The notes under the pieces are model-generated. The model had not been told where the DNA came from. It made no database searches and saw nothing but the letters and a program-made list of their open reading frames with translations. A stretch of DNA of 14,269 bases. Origin: CALALP01 sp041855735 (GTDB lineage Bacteria > Bacillota > Clostridia > Lachnospirales > Lachnospiraceae). The position numbers and the translations under genes were made by a program. This document shows, piece by piece, positions 5,981-12,932 of this stretch (position 1 is its first letter; each line of letters begins with the position of its first letter). The DNA lies in NCBI GenBank assembly GCA_041855735.1, contig JBHAEV010000226.1, forward strand, positions 1-14,269, read 5' to 3'.

Positions 5981-7210
5981 ATGGATTGGTACCCTCGAGA
6001 AAACTACTTAAAAAAAATCCGCGACTTTTATCATGCGACTGATATTATCAAGGTAATCACCGGAGTCAGAAGATGCGGAAAATCCTGCCTTATGGAGACG
6101 ATTGCCTACGAACTTAAGGAATCCGGAATTCCGGCAGAGAATATTATTTATTTTGATCTCGACAGTAAGGATTACAACAAGATCCTGAAGCCGGAACAGC
6201 TGGAACAATTGATCGAATCGGTTTCTGCTATAAACGGTACAAAGTATCTTTTTATCGATGAAGTACAGAATGTAGAAGGGTTTGAGACTGTCCTGAATGG
6301 ATTTCGCGGGACTAATGAGTGGTCAATCTTCATTACCGGCTCAAATTCATATCTTTTAAGCGGTGAGCTTATGACAAAACTTACCGGAAGATATATCGAA
6401 TTTGAGATGTTTCCGCTTTCTTTTGAGGAATATGAAGACATTAAGAAGTTCTACGGAAAAGAGATCGCACCGGATCGTCAGGAAGAGTTACAGAACTACA
6501 TATTGGAAGGCGGATTTCCCAGAACGATCCTTCTTGATAATATGGCTGCAAAACGCAGATATGTACAAAGCGTTATCGATGAAATCTTCGAAAAGGATAT
6601 CAGAAGAAGATTGAAAATCCGCAATAAAAGCACTTTTGAAACCGTTCAAAAATATATCATTAATAATTTCGGTGCAACAACAAGCCTGAAAAGTCTTAAG
6701 AAAGCAATTGAGAAAACCGGGACCCCAATCAGTGAGGCAACAATAGCACGATATATCAAAGCCTTACTGGATGCTAAGATTCTATATGAATGTCCAAGGT
6801 TTGACATGAAATCGAAAAAATCCTTAAGCGGAGAGAAAAAATACTACCTGTCCGACACCGGTTTTTATTATGTCCAAAACACCGATAATAGGATAAATTT
6901 CGGTCCCGTCCTTGAAAACATCACATATATATACGCAAGATCCCACGACTACTCTGTAAGTGTCGGAAGGATCGGGAGACTGGAATGTGACTTTATCCTA
7001 AAGGACAATGAGATGCGTTATTCCTATGTCCAGGTTGCTTATACAATCGCACTGTCCAAAGATACGGAAGACCGCGAATACAGACCTCTTGAATCTATAA
7101 AAGACAATTACCCCAAATATGTTGCCACTGCCGATTCGCTACTTCAGAAGCGCAATGGTATAGAACACATTAATCTTGTGGACTTCATGAGAAAAGGTAA
7201 AGACTTTTAA
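5981..7210 (+). CDS. AAA_14 / DUF4143 ATP-binding protein
   Basis: A 409-residue protein of the widespread AAA_14-DUF4143 family. Walker A is GVRRCGKS (28-35), Walker B YLFIDEVQ (89-96), a sensor-like FITGSNS is at 117-123, and LTGRYIEFEMFPLSFEEY (134-151) is the family hallmark. A winged-helix-like stretch spans about 220-270. The C-terminal DUF4143 part, with E312, D337 and Q351 in VLEN, ECDFIL and YVQV contexts, resembles a PD-(D/E)xK fold but lacks the catalytic Lys, so it may not cut DNA. Length is typical. AAAGGA lies 8-9 nt before the ATG. The biological role of the family is not settled. The gene stands alone on the + strand, between two matching 47-nt dyads, inside the repeat-bounded insertion. 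Confidence 0.92.
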   Translation: MDWYPRENYLKKIRDFYHATDIIKVITGVRRCGKSCLMETIAYELKESGIPAENIIYFDLDSKDYNKILKPEQLEQLIESVSAINGTKYLFIDEVQNVEGFETVLNGFRGTNEWSIFITGSNSYLLSGELMTKLTGRYIEFEMFPLSFEEYEDIKKFYGKEIAPDRQEELQNYILEGGFPRTILLDNMAAKRRYVQSVIDEIFEKDIRRRLKIRNKSTFETVQKYIINNFGATTSLKSLKKAIEKTGTPISEATIARYIKALLDAKILYECPRFDMKSKKSLSGEKKYYLSDTGFYYVQNTDNRINFGPVLENITYIYARSHDYSVSVGRIGRLECDFILKDNEMRYSYVQVAYTIALSKDTEDREYRPLESIKDNYPKYVATADSLLQKRNGIEHINLVDFMRKGKDF

Positions 7211-7213
7211 ATA

Positions 7214-7260
7214 TTTAACGTGTGCGTTTTTGGCATTTCATCATTTTCGCGCACATTAAA
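7214..7260. repeat. 47-nt dyad B just after the ATPase gene
   Basis: Arms TTTAACGTGTGCG (7214-7226) and CGCGCACATTAAA (7248-7260), 11 of 13 matching, with a 21-nt centre, starting 3 nt after the ATPase stop. It lacks a T run, so it is a poor terminator. See dyad A for the perfect 13-nt inverted match between the two. Confidence 0.65.
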
Positions 7261-7307
7261 TGTTTAAATCGGAAGAATATCAACTTTTTAATTGGAAGAA
7301 TGTGAGC

Positions 7308-7574
7308 CTACACCAGCGCCCGGATCTGTTTCAGCAGCAACTCCTGAATCTTAGAATCTGTGATTTTGGAGAGTAGAACTCCAGCCTCAGCCGCAAATCC
7401 GGTATCAGCCGCCTCTTCTTTCTTTCCAAGGATCAGATAGTTCGGATCTGTCTCAAGAGCCTTCGCCAGCTCGGCAATTGACAAACTTGACATCGTCTTT
7501 ACAGGTTTCATTCTGTTCGCTATGATTGTTGACGCTTTAGTGTGAACAGGCTCTAGGACTTTATCATTTATGGC
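7308..7574 (-). pseudogene. XRE-family regulator lacking its N-terminal half
   Basis: The open frame reads ASTIIANRMKPVKTMSSLS then IAELAKALETDPNYLILGK, which matches helices 3-5 of an XRE (Cro/CI-type) DNA-binding domain and its usual exit into a linker. The C-terminal part is helical. The first two helices are missing: the frame meets a stop at 7575-7577, just 8 nt short of the right 32-bp repeat. The only ATG (7511) falls inside helix 3 and has no ribosome site. I read it as a fragment cut at the element boundary. A tiny translated product of 67 residues from 7511 is possible but would lack a complete DNA-binding domain. Confidence 0.6.
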
Positions 7575-7584
7575 TTACAGCCGT

Positions 7585-7616
7585 AATCGATGCTCGCTTT
7601 CGATTGACATTTATTC
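7585..7616 (+). repeat. Right copy of the 32-bp direct repeat (candidate attR)
   Basis: Perfect match to 4961-4992. Its second half contains the TTGACA (7604-7609) that serves as the -35 of the perR promoter, so the duplication kept that promoter whole when the insertion formed. Confidence 0.85.
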
Positions 7617-7632
7617 GCAATTAAAATATAAT
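7604..7632 (+). promoter_or_regulatory. Strong sigma-A-type promoter of perR
   Basis: TTGACA (7604-7609), exactly 17 nt, TATAAT (7627-7632): perfect consensus in both hexamers and spacing, 33 nt before the perR ATG. The -35 and first 7 spacer bases belong to the right direct repeat; the rest is unique. Confidence 0.85.
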
Positions 7633-7636
7633 AATC

Positions 7637-7652
7637 AATAATAATTATTATT
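7637..7652. promoter_or_regulatory. PerR/Fur-box-like palindrome
   Basis: AATAATAATTATTATT is a perfect 16-nt palindrome starting 4 nt after the -10 box, where the transcript should begin. It resembles the AT-rich Fur/PerR box (PerR box, known from Bacillus: TTATAATnATTATAA). Autorepression of perR is the simple reading. Confidence 0.55.
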
Positions 7653-7665
7653 TTTAGGAGAATCT

Positions 7666-8052
7666 ATGAAAGAGGTAAAATACAGTCGTCAAAGGGAGGC
7701 GATTTTAAATTGTTTGATGCATCGACATGATCATCCCACCGCCGATGCGATTTATCACACCATTCGACTGACCGATCCCAAAATCAGTCTGGGAACGGTA
7801 TATCGGAATCTCGGCTTATTGACCGAGCTGGGTCAGGTTCGGAAAATTTCCTGCGGGGACGGGATCGAAAGATATGACTACAAAACCTATCAACATTATC
7901 ATTTTGTGTGCAATTGCTGCAATGCCGTGTTTGACGTGGAACCGGAGATGATGGATCCGGTTCATAACAGCGTCAACCATCCGGATATCGGCGAGGTCGA
8001 ATCGCATTCGCTCATTTTCTACGGCAAGTGCAAGGCCTGCAAAGAAAAATAG
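7666..8052 (+). CDS. perR: PerR-type peroxide-sensing Fur-family repressor
   Basis: A 128-residue Fur-family protein. It has a winged-helix DNA-binding domain with HPTADAIY (23-30) and recognition helix SLGTVYRNL (41-49). Two CxxC pairs (C82/C85 and C122/C125) form the structural zinc site. The five regulatory metal ligands of Bacillus PerR (H37, D85, H91, H93, D104) have counterparts at exactly the same spacing: H23, D71, H77, H79 and D90. The Asp at the last position is the PerR rather than Fur choice. Expected role: metal-dependent repression of peroxide-defence genes, relieved by iron-catalysed histidine oxidation. AGGAG lies 5 nt before the ATG, with a perfect consensus promoter and a PerR-box-like palindrome upstream. 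It is monocistronic and ends at a terminator. Confidence 0.93.
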   Translation: MKEVKYSRQREAILNCLMHRHDHPTADAIYHTIRLTDPKISLGTVYRNLGLLTELGQVRKISCGDGIERYDYKTYQHYHFVCNCCNAVFDVEPEMMDPVHNSVNHPDIGEVESHSLIFYGKCKACKEK

Positions 8053-8091
8053 AAAAGCATCCGATCCTGTTGCGGTTCGGATGCTTTTTTT
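8053..8091 (+). terminator. Bidirectional terminator between perR and the TRAP operon
   Basis: AAAAGCATCCGA (8053-8064) pairs perfectly with TCGGATGCTTTT (8077-8088), with a T run beyond. On the − strand it is followed by TTTT and a second T stretch, so it also serves the TRAP permease gene that ends at 8122. Confidence 0.92.
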
Positions 8092-8121
8092 AAGAATCAA
8101 AATGTGTAGCCGTCACGATGT

Positions 8122-10053
8122 TTATGCCGTCACAACCGCTCTCCTTGCAACCACAAAATACTGATATGCCGAAATTGCCGCGAAGCCGATCACTCCGACA
8201 ATATCCGAGGAAATACCCGGGAACAGCATCGCCAGTCCGAATCCGATCGCAAGCACGCGGAGCATCGGATTCAGTTCTTTGAACTGGAAGCCGGCTACAC
8301 CGATGGATACGGAAAAAATACCGCAGACCGCAGACACTACAATTGAAACCACCTCAAGCGGCGAAGCGTTGATGAGCAACATGGAAGGACTCAACACAAA
8401 GATATACGGAACAATAAATGCCGCAATCGCAAGCTTACATGCCTGAAATCCGGTTTTCATCGGATTGGCTCCGGCGATCGCACTGCCCGCATAGGCTGCC
8501 AAAGCCACCGGAGGTGTGATGTCCGCCACAATACCGAAATAGAATACAAACATATGCGCTGCCAGCAGCTCCACATGCATACCCTGTACCAGAATCGGAG
8601 CACAGGTCGTTGCCATAATCACATAGGTTGCCGTCGTCGGAATTCCCATCCCCAGCACAATGCAGGAAACCATCGTCAAAAACAGGGCAATCAACAGATT
8701 ATTTCCGGCAATATCGGTAATCGCTATGATCAAAGTCTGACCCAGACCGGTCATGGTCACGACCCCGGCAATAATTCCGGCAACACCGCATGCCACCGCC
8801 ACCGAAACCACGGATTTTGCCGCCACCTGCATGGCTTCCAGAAATTTATCCAATGTAATCCGTGTTTCCTTTCGAAACATGGAGATGACAATCACCGTAC
8901 CCGTTGCAATCAGAGCGGCGAGTCCCATCGTTCGACCCGACATGATCAGATACACCAGTATGACGAGCGGAAGAAGCAAATATCCTCTGGAGAAAAGCAG
9001 TTTCGGGATATTCGGCAGTTCCGATTTGTCAATGCCCTTTAATCCCAGTCTTCTTGCCTCCAGATGAACCATGATGAACACGCCGCCGAAATACAGCACT
9101 GCGGGCAGAATCGCGGAAATCACAATGGTCGAATATGGAATATTGGTGGTTTCCGCCATCAAAAATGCCGCTGCACCCATAATCGGAGGCATGATCTGTC
9201 CTCCGGTCGAAGCCGCCGCCTCAACCGCACCGGAAAACTCCGGCTTGTATCCCGTCTTTTTCATCATCGGAATCGTAATACTTCCGGTTGTTACGGTATT
9301 CGCAACCGAACTTCCCGATACCATGCCGCAAAGCGCACTGGAAATGACTGCAACTTTGGCAGGTCCTCCGCTGGATGCTCCGGCGATGCCGTTCGCCACC
9401 GAGATGAATAGATCCGAGATTCCGGACCTTTCCAGGAATGCACCGAAAATAATAAACATGACAATGAAGTTCACACATGCCGCAATCGGCGTTCCCATAA
9501 TTCCTTCCGTCGTAAAGAACAGATTATATATGATTCTGCGGATATGAATCCCGGAAAATGCCGCATATGCGATAAAGGACAGCACAACCGCAATAATCGG
9601 AATCCCAACACATCTGCGGCATGCCTCCAGCAAAATGACGATGCCGACAATACCGACAATGATATCCGTCTGATTGATTCTTCCCGCGGAAGAAATGATT
9701 CGGTTGATATTCGCTACAATATAAAAGAAGGAAACGGAGCCGATGCCTGCCAGAGCCACATCATACCATGGCATAAAGTTCACTCTGTCAACCTGACTTT
9801 TTTTTGCCGGGTATACAACCAGAGCCAATAATACGACAAAGCCCATAAAGAGAGCACGTCCCACTCTCATATCCCAAAGCGCGAACATATTCAGATAAAT
9901 GGAGAAGAATGAAAATGCCACAAGCAGAGCCATTACCACCTTGAGCTGCATGCCTTCAAACACACGGACATTCGACTCCCTATCGTATTTTTTCATGATG
10001 GCATCCAGATCCCGCTTTTCATCCATTGCCATATTTTTCTTTTTCCCTGCCAT
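8122..10053 (-). CDS. TRAP transporter fused permease subunit (DctQM type, TAXI system)
   Basis: A 643-residue integral membrane protein: a short charged N-terminus, then about 16 or more hydrophobic segments. It fuses the small (DctQ-like) and large (DctM-like) TRAP permease parts, as is usual for TAXI-type systems. DctM hallmarks are LCGMVSGSSVANTVTTGS (241-258) and STGGQIMPPIMGAAAF (282-297). The transporter takes up an organic solute using an ion gradient, fed by the binding protein encoded upstream; the substrate is not readable. AGGAGG 4 nt before the ATG at 10053 decides the start; the frame itself is open to 10101. It is last in the SBP-DUF1850-permease operon, 19 nt after the DUF1850 gene. 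Confidence 0.94.
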   Translation of the reverse strand: MAGKKKNMAMDEKRDLDAIMKKYDRESNVRVFEGMQLKVVMALLVAFSFFSIYLNMFALWDMRVGRALFMGFVVLLALVVYPAKKSQVDRVNFMPWYDVALAGIGSVSFFYIVANINRIISSAGRINQTDIIVGIVGIVILLEACRRCVGIPIIAVVLSFIAYAAFSGIHIRRIIYNLFFTTEGIMGTPIAACVNFIVMFIIFGAFLERSGISDLFISVANGIAGASSGGPAKVAVISSALCGMVSGSSVANTVTTGSITIPMMKKTGYKPEFSGAVEAAASTGGQIMPPIMGAAAFLMAETTNIPYSTIVISAILPAVLYFGGVFIMVHLEARRLGLKGIDKSELPNIPKLLFSRGYLLLPLVILVYLIMSGRTMGLAALIATGTVIVISMFRKETRITLDKFLEAMQVAAKSVVSVAVACGVAGIIAGVVTMTGLGQTLIIAITDIAGNNLLIALFLTMVSCIVLGMGIPTTATYVIMATTCAPILVQGMHVELLAAHMFVFYFGIVADITPPVALAAYAGSAIAGANPMKTGFQACKLAIAAFIVPYIFVLSPSMLLINASPLEVVSIVVSAVCGIFSVSIGVAGFQFKELNPMLRVLAIGFGLAMLFPGISSDIVGVIGFAAISAYQYFVVARRAVVTA

Positions 10054-10057
10054 GTTT

Positions 10058-10064
10058 CCTCCTT
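10058..10064 (-). promoter_or_regulatory. Ribosome binding site that decides the TRAP permease start
   Basis: AAGGAGG on the − strand, 4 nt before the ATG at 10053. It argues against the longer frame starting at 10101, which would overlap the DUF1850 gene. Confidence 0.75.
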
Positions 10065-10072
10065 CTTCGCTG

Positions 10073-10549
10073 TTAATGTATGACGAAATGCACCACAGCA
10101 CCTTTTTTGCATGTTTTTTCCAGACTGATTTTCTGCCCTCTGTAAGTCAAAATATGATCGCTGACCATTGCAACCACATAGGTCAGATGATTTATTTTCC
10201 GGTTGATCCCCGTCACCAACATTGCGCCATCCTTTGTATATTCGAGCTTCTCATTTCCCGTAAGCTCCGTCTGCACGCCCGCTCCGAAACCGTAGTATTT
10301 GGTGGCAACCACATAGATGTCGCCGTCCACCACCCTGTAGTAATCGATCACCGGACTCTTATTGACCGAATGTACAAATTCCACGGAAAATTCCTCATGA
10401 TTTTTTACCGGCAATTTTAAATACTCCAATCCGTTCTCCCCGCACAAAATCAGAGTTTGCCCCGACGAAAGGATGTATCGGCCTATGATGATGACTGCGG
10501 CGAAAGCCGCCGCAATCATCGCCATCTTTATAAATTTTGCTTTCATCAT
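10073..10549 (-). CDS. DUF1850 protein, TRAP-TAXI accessory
   Basis: A 158-residue protein with one N-terminal membrane segment or uncleaved signal (about residues 8-28), then a beta-rich extracytoplasmic domain. The DUF1850 pattern FVHSVNKSPVIDYYRV (58-73) and the YGFGAGV stretch (86-92) are present. Members lie almost always between a TAXI binding protein and a fused TRAP permease, exactly as here. The biochemical role is unknown. The ATG follows the binding-protein stop by 9 nt, and no good Shine-Dalgarno site is seen, so translation probably depends on ribosomes finishing the upstream gene. A second ATG directly after the first is equally possible. Confidence 0.85.
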   Translation of the reverse strand: MMKAKFIKMAMIAAAFAAVIIIGRYILSSGQTLILCGENGLEYLKLPVKNHEEFSVEFVHSVNKSPVIDYYRVVDGDIYVVATKYYGFGAGVQTELTGNEKLEYTKDGAMLVTGINRKINHLTYVVAMVSDHILTYRGQKISLEKTCKKGAVVHFVIH

Positions 10550-10558
10550 CGGAACGGA

Positions 10559-11581
10559 TTACTTCAATGCCCCCACTTCTTTGAAATACTTTTCCGCACC
10601 CGGATGGAAAGGAATCGAAATTCCGTCCACCGCATAACTTGCGCTCAGCTCCGCCGCCTTTGCGTGCGAGATCTTGTCCGGATTTTCATAAATTGCCTTG
10701 GTAATGTTATAAACCGTATCTTCGGATAATTTATTGGACACAATGAATGTGGCCTTAACCGCAACGGATGTGACATCCTCATCGACCTTGTTGTAGGTTC
10801 CCGCCGGAATTTTGATCTCCGTATAAAACGGATATTTCTCCTTCAATGCGGTAAGATGAGCACTGTCTATGCTCAGCATTTTGATGTCATTTGTCGTTGC
10901 CAGCTCCACAATTGCGGTTGTCGGAGTCCCCGCCACAACAAAGAAGGCATCTACCTTTCCGTCCTTGAAGGCCTGCGCACTGTCGCCGAAACCGAGATTC
11001 TGTGCCTTGATGTCATCAAAGGTCATCCCATAGGTATCCAGAATCTGACGGGCATTGAATTCCACACCGGATCCCGCATCACCGACGGATACCACCTTTC
11101 CCTTCAAGTCTTCAATACTGTTGATATCCGACTTCGCAACGATCTGAACCGTTTCCGCGTAAGCGGCTCCAAGCACCGAGAAATCGCTTGTCTTGCCGTC
11201 GCTTTCAAAAAGATCCGTTCCATTGTATGCGTAGTATGCCACATCATTTTGCACAATCGCCATATCCGCAATTCCGTCCGCAATCTCAAAGATATTCGCC
11301 TTCGATGCGCCGGATGAATGTACCGTGATCGGACTGTCCGGTACCAGCTGAGACAATGCCTGTGCAACAACGCCGCCAAATGCATAATAGGTTCCGGTTG
11401 TACCTCCCGTTGCAAGTTTGATTCCCGTTCCGCCCGAACCTGCCGTCGTTCCTGAAGCACTTGCAGCCGTGCTGTCCGCCGCGCCGGTCGTATTGGCTGC
11501 ACCCCCTGCGCATGCAGCCAGGAATAACGCACTCATGGTTGCCGCCAATGCCACTGCCGTAATTTTCGTTCTCATCTTCAT
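10559..11581 (-). CDS. TAXI-family TRAP transporter solute-binding lipoprotein
   Basis: A 340-residue extracytoplasmic binding protein. It has a lipoprotein signal (basic start, hydrophobic core, lipobox LAAC with Cys24), a 30-residue Gly/Ala/Ser/Thr linker, then IKLATGGTTGTYYAFGGVVAQAL (from about 54; the TAXI family start), VHSSGAS, DIAIVQNDVAYYAYNG-like and VSVGDAGSGVEFNARQIL segments typical of TAXI proteins. It captures a solute outside the membrane for the fused permease. The start at 11581 has GGGGAGG 6 nt upstream; the longer frame to 11641 overlaps the promoter -10 and is rejected. It is the first gene of the operon. TAXI relatives bind glutamate or other carboxylates; the ligand here is unknown. 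Confidence 0.93.
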   Translation of the reverse strand: MKMRTKITAVALAATMSALFLAACAGGAANTTGAADSTAASASGTTAGSGGTGIKLATGGTTGTYYAFGGVVAQALSQLVPDSPITVHSSGASKANIFEIADGIADMAIVQNDVAYYAYNGTDLFESDGKTSDFSVLGAAYAETVQIVAKSDINSIEDLKGKVVSVGDAGSGVEFNARQILDTYGMTFDDIKAQNLGFGDSAQAFKDGKVDAFFVVAGTPTTAIVELATTNDIKMLSIDSAHLTALKEKYPFYTEIKIPAGTYNKVDEDVTSVAVKATFIVSNKLSEDTVYNITKAIYENPDKISHAKAAELSASYAVDGISIPFHPGAEKYFKEVGALK

Positions 11582-11587
11582 AATCTT

Positions 11588-11594
11588 CCTCCCC
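11588..11594 (-). promoter_or_regulatory. Ribosome binding site that decides the TAXI protein start
   Basis: GGGGAGG on the − strand, 6 nt before the ATG at 11581. Confidence 0.7.
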
Positions 11595-11639
11595 TTTATA
11601 CATAAATATGAATAAATATTCACTTCAAAACTTGTTTCC

Positions 11640-11669
11640 ATTATAAAGAGATGTGATGAAACTATCCAA
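11640..11669 (-). promoter_or_regulatory. Promoter of the TRAP-TAXI operon
   Basis: -35 TTGGAT (11664-11669), an 18-nt spacer and -10 TATAAT (11640-11645) on the − strand, 58 nt before the TAXI start. Confidence 0.65.
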
Positions 11670-11687
11670 CATTTTTTTTAACAATTG

Positions 11688-11709
11688 GTCACAACCATTT
11701 AGTTGTAAC
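11688..11709. promoter_or_regulatory. Operator-like inverted repeat upstream of the TRAP-TAXI promoter
   Basis: GTCACAAC (11688-11695), 6-nt centre, GTTGTAAC (11702-11709), 7 of 8 matching. It sits 18 nt upstream of the -35, where an activator would bind. The regulator is unknown. Confidence 0.45.
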
Positions 11710-11715
11710 ATCATT

Positions 11716-11730
11716 TTTGTTTTAAACAAA
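11716..11730. promoter_or_regulatory. Second inverted repeat upstream of the TRAP-TAXI promoter
   Basis: TTTGTTT, one base, AAACAAA: a perfect 15-nt dyad. Its AT-rich make-up means chance is possible. Confidence 0.3.
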
Positions 11731-11876
11731 TCGTTAAATAGTATGATAATTTATGCTTGATTTTTCGATTATTCCAATATTTTCTGTTTTTTCCAAGAGA
11801 TAGCAGATGGATTGAAATATTTATACTTTAATACATATTATGGAAAAACCGTATTTCTATGGATTTGCACAAGCAC

Positions 11877-11904
11877 AAAAAATCCGACCTTTCGGTCGGA
11901 TTTT
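11877..11904 (-). terminator. Rho-independent terminator of the nfeD-stomatin operon
   Basis: An 11-bp perfect stem (11879-11889 with 11894-11904) around a 4-nt loop (GAAA on the − strand), ending in a T6 run on the − strand. It lies 50 nt after the stomatin-like stop. Confidence 0.93.
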
Positions 11905-11954
11905 CATCAGGATAACTGCCGCTGTTACGTCGATTCCCTGCACAGCGGATGTAT

Positions 11955-12866
11955 TTATTTGCTTTCCGTAAATTTCTCATTCAGCTCGCTGAAACCGGTT
12001 GCGAGAGAAGCCAGGTTTTGAAGATTGGAAGGAATGATGATCTTTGTCGCCTTGCCGTCCGAAACTTTTTCAAATGCCTCCAATCCGCGAAGCGCAAGCA
12101 CTTCTTTGCTCGGATTTGCCGCATTCAATAGCTTGATCGCCTCCGCTTTGGCATTTTGAATCTGCAGAATCGCCTCCGCCTGACCCTGCGCTCTCTTAAC
12201 GGCGGTTTCCCGATCCGCCTCGGCATTCAGGATCGCCGCGCTCTTTTGTCCTTCCGCAATCAGAATGGCACTCTCCTTTTTCGCCTGTGCTTCGAGGATA
12301 TTCGCTCTCTTCTCACGCTCCGCCTTCATCTCCTTCTCCATCGCCACACGAATGTCTTCCGGAGGAAGGATGGACTTCAACTCCACACGATTCACTTTGA
12401 TACCCCAAGGATCGGTTGCCTCGTCCAGCTCGGACCGCATCGTGGTATTGATGGTATCTCTGGAAGTCAGTGTCTGGTCAACCGTCAGATCACCGATGAT
12501 ATTTCTCAGTGTTGTCGCCGTCAAATTCTCAATCGCCGATATCGGGCGCTCCACACCATAGGTGTAAAGTTTTGCATCCGTCACCTGATAATATACGATG
12601 GTATCAATCTGCATGGTGGCATTGTCTTTTGTAATCACCGGCTGAGGCGGAAAGTCCACAACCTGCTCTTTCAGGGAAATCACCTTGGAAACACGATCAA
12701 AAAACGGATTGATAAATGCCAGACCTGCACCCAAAGTTCTGTCATACTTACCGAACTTCTCAATCACATATACTTTGGATTCCGGAACGATCTTCAATGC
12801 TTTAAAAATAAATACAATTGCAAGCGCCAAAAAAATCAAACTAAATCCGCCAAAAAAATAACCCAT
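11955..12866 (-). CDS. SPFH/stomatin-like membrane protein (QmcA/HflK-like)
   Basis: A 303-residue protein with one N-terminal membrane anchor (about 5-25), then the SPFH/PHB domain with VPESKVYVIEKFGKYDRTL (27-45), GLAFINPFFDRV (48-59) and VVDFPPQPVITKDNATMQID (69-88). After it comes a long Ala/Glu/Lys-rich coiled coil (about 178-245), typical of stomatins, and a C-terminal oligomerisation part. Such proteins form large membrane assemblies that organise lipid domains or tune proteases; no substrate or partner beyond NfeD can be named. AAGGAG lies 7 nt before the ATG. It follows the NfeD gene by 66 nt on the same strand, and this pairing is common in bacteria. Confidence 0.94.
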   Translation of the reverse strand: MGYFFGGFSLIFLALAIVFIFKALKIVPESKVYVIEKFGKYDRTLGAGLAFINPFFDRVSKVISLKEQVVDFPPQPVITKDNATMQIDTIVYYQVTDAKLYTYGVERPISAIENLTATTLRNIIGDLTVDQTLTSRDTINTTMRSELDEATDPWGIKVNRVELKSILPPEDIRVAMEKEMKAEREKRANILEAQAKKESAILIAEGQKSAAILNAEADRETAVKRAQGQAEAILQIQNAKAEAIKLLNAANPSKEVLALRGLEAFEKVSDGKATKIIIPSNLQNLASLATGFSELNEKFTESK

Positions 12867-12932
12867 AATACTCTCCTTTTCAACTGTTATGAAGTACTGT
12901 TTTTATCTCTGAAGATTTCACCGCCGGAAAAA

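Larger units (their letters stand above)
4961..7616. mobile_element. Putative integrated element or remnant of about 2.6 kb, no integrase seen
   Basis: The interval is bounded by 32-bp perfect direct repeats. Collapsing them restores a compact divergent intergenic region of about 155 bp between the GNAT gene and perR, as expected of an empty insertion site. Cargo: a sigma/HTH-like regulator, a small excisionase-like gene, an AAA_14/DUF4143 ATPase and an N-terminally truncated XRE regulator. Genes at both ends look cut. I see no integrase, transposase, relaxase or replication gene, so this is either a decayed element or one moved in trans. The duplication is seen directly; mobility is inference. 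Confidence 0.6.
11582..11954. other. 373-nt intergenic region with promoter, dyads and terminator
   Basis: This AT-rich stretch between the stomatin-like gene and the TAXI gene holds, in − strand order, the stomatin-side terminator, two inverted repeats, a promoter and a leader of about 50 nt. No coding frame with a family signature is visible; short frames here lack ribosome sites. Confidence 0.6.

Noticed and set aside
7265..7301. Two near-identical 14-nt units (AATCGGAAGAAT / AATTGGAAGAAT type) in tandem
   Set aside because: Only two short copies with one or two differences; too little to call a repeat array or CRISPR.
11582..11641. Upstream ATG extension of the TAXI protein
   Set aside because: It would put 20 residues before a classic lipoprotein signal and overlaps the promoter -10.
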